Made by a program: the position numbers and the translations under genes. From positions 1 to 6,795 of the forward strand of contig JAIXPM010000233.1 of the NCBI GenBank assembly GCA_027486275.1: 6,795 nucleotides of DNA, given 5' to 3'. Source of the stretch: Sphingomonadales bacterium. GTDB taxonomy: Bacteria; Pseudomonadota; Alphaproteobacteria; Sphingomonadales; Sphingomonadaceae. A model generated the notes under the pieces. The model had not been told where the DNA came from. It ran no database searches and worked only from the letters and a program-made list of their open reading frames with translations. Of this stretch, positions 6,288 through 6,795 are shown one piece after another (within the stretch, counting starts at the first letter, position 1; each line of letters begins with the position of its first letter).

Positions 6288-6795
6288 GCCGCCCGAATCA
6301 ACCCTTTACCACCGGCTCCACCGAGCTGGCGGCCTTGCTGGTGCGGGTCGCCGATGACGATGCCGCCGCCTTCCAGGCATTTTATGATCGCACCAGTGCA
6401 AAACTGTTTGGCGTGATCCTGCGTATCTTGATCGAACGGCAGGAATCCGAAGACGTGTTGCAGGAAGTGTATCTCATCGTGTGGCGAAAGGCGGCGACCT
6501 TTGATGCGGCGAAAGCCAGCCCGATCACGTGGGCAGCCACCATCGCGCGCAACCGCGCCATCGATCGGTTGCGCGCCCGCGCTCCGCGCGCCCATGTCCC
6601 GATGGAGGCCGCCTTTGATCTGGCCGATGATGGACCAGCGCAGGATGCCGGGCTGATCCATGATCAGGATGCACGGCGCATCGCGGCGGCGCTGGCCACG
6701 CTGGAACCGCGCCATGCCGCTGCCATCCGCGCCTGCTATTTTGATGGTGTCACCTATGATGAGCTGGCAGCGCGTGAACAGGTGCCGGTGGGCAC
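6284..6795 (+). CDS. ECF-type sigma-70 family RNA polymerase sigma factor, 3' end cut by window
   Basis: The product would direct RNA polymerase to a dedicated promoter set, as ECF sigma factors do. The frame is open for 170 codons to the window edge with no stop. Region 2 runs about residues 30-100: FYDRTSAKLFGVIL (core binding), ESEDVLQEVYLIVW (54-67, the conserved 2.2 acidic helix), then PITWAATIARNRAIDRLRAR (80-99; -10 recognition). A short acidic linker (about 108-129) leads into region 4: LATLEPRHAAAIRACYFDGVTYDELAAREQVPVG (137-170), which stops inside the helix-turn-helix. The FYDRTSAKLFG style recalls SigK-like ECF factors that usually sit before an anti-sigma gene, but that neighbour is outside the window. 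No in-frame ATG lies early enough. TTG at 6284 overlaps the mlaF stop as TTGA and gives the expected N-terminus; GTG at 6341 (residue 20) is the alternative. Confidence 0.88.
   Translation, partial: MSRPNQPFTTGSTELAALLVRVADDDAAAFQAFYDRTSAKLFGVILRILIERQESEDVLQEVYLIVWRKAATFDAAKASPITWAATIARNRAIDRLRARAPRAHVPMEAAFDLADDGPAQDAGLIHDQDARRIAAALATLEPRHAAAIRACYFDGVTYDELAAREQVPVG

Noticed and set aside
1..6795. A new defence system, mobile element or CRISPR array
   Set aside because: Nearly every base falls in recognisable housekeeping or envelope genes; there are no direct repeat arrays, transposase motifs, or clusters of unknown genes.

Overview
The window is a high-GC stretch of ordinary bacterial chromosome, densely packed with genes (roughly two thirds G+C by eye, not computed). 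Protein styles and gene order suggest an alphaproteobacterium, most likely in the sphingomonad group: an M48 peptidase with a C-terminal LysM-like segment next to accA, and an alanine racemase gene overlapping an MlaE/MlaF-type ABC transporter pair. This placement rests on recall of family styles, not on a search. I see no mobile elements, tRNA or rRNA genes, CRISPR arrays or phage genes.

Left block (1-3400, all on +): the 3' half of accA (fatty acid synthesis), a secreted or periplasmic M48 zinc metalloprotease, a MutT-type Nudix hydrolase whose start overlaps the protease stop by one base, and prs (PRPP synthase). The prs gene follows a 75-base gap that holds a plausible promoter. Centre (3395-3712): prs converges on a small minus-strand gene for a 77-residue exported protein with two cysteines. 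The 18-base gap and the two stop codons carry overlapping inverted repeats. That small gene is divided from the divergent alr by only 60 bases.

Right block (3713-6795, all on +): alr, an MlaE-like permease, an MlaF-like ATPase and an ECF sigma factor cut by the window edge. Each neighbouring pair overlaps by four bases (ATGA, ATGA, TTGA), so the four genes look like one translationally coupled unit. The shared theme is the cell envelope: D-alanine supply for peptidoglycan, lipid transport between the membranes, and possibly a stress-type sigma factor. No MCE-domain substrate-binding gene (mlaD) follows mlaF; the sigma factor sits where one might be expected.

The least routine features are the start of alr (hairpin over the start codon, no ribosome binding site, C8 tract coding for seven consecutive prolines, and an upstream ATG that one extra C would bring into frame) and the sigma gene coupled to the transporter. 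I found no convincing new defence system or other unknown multi-gene system.
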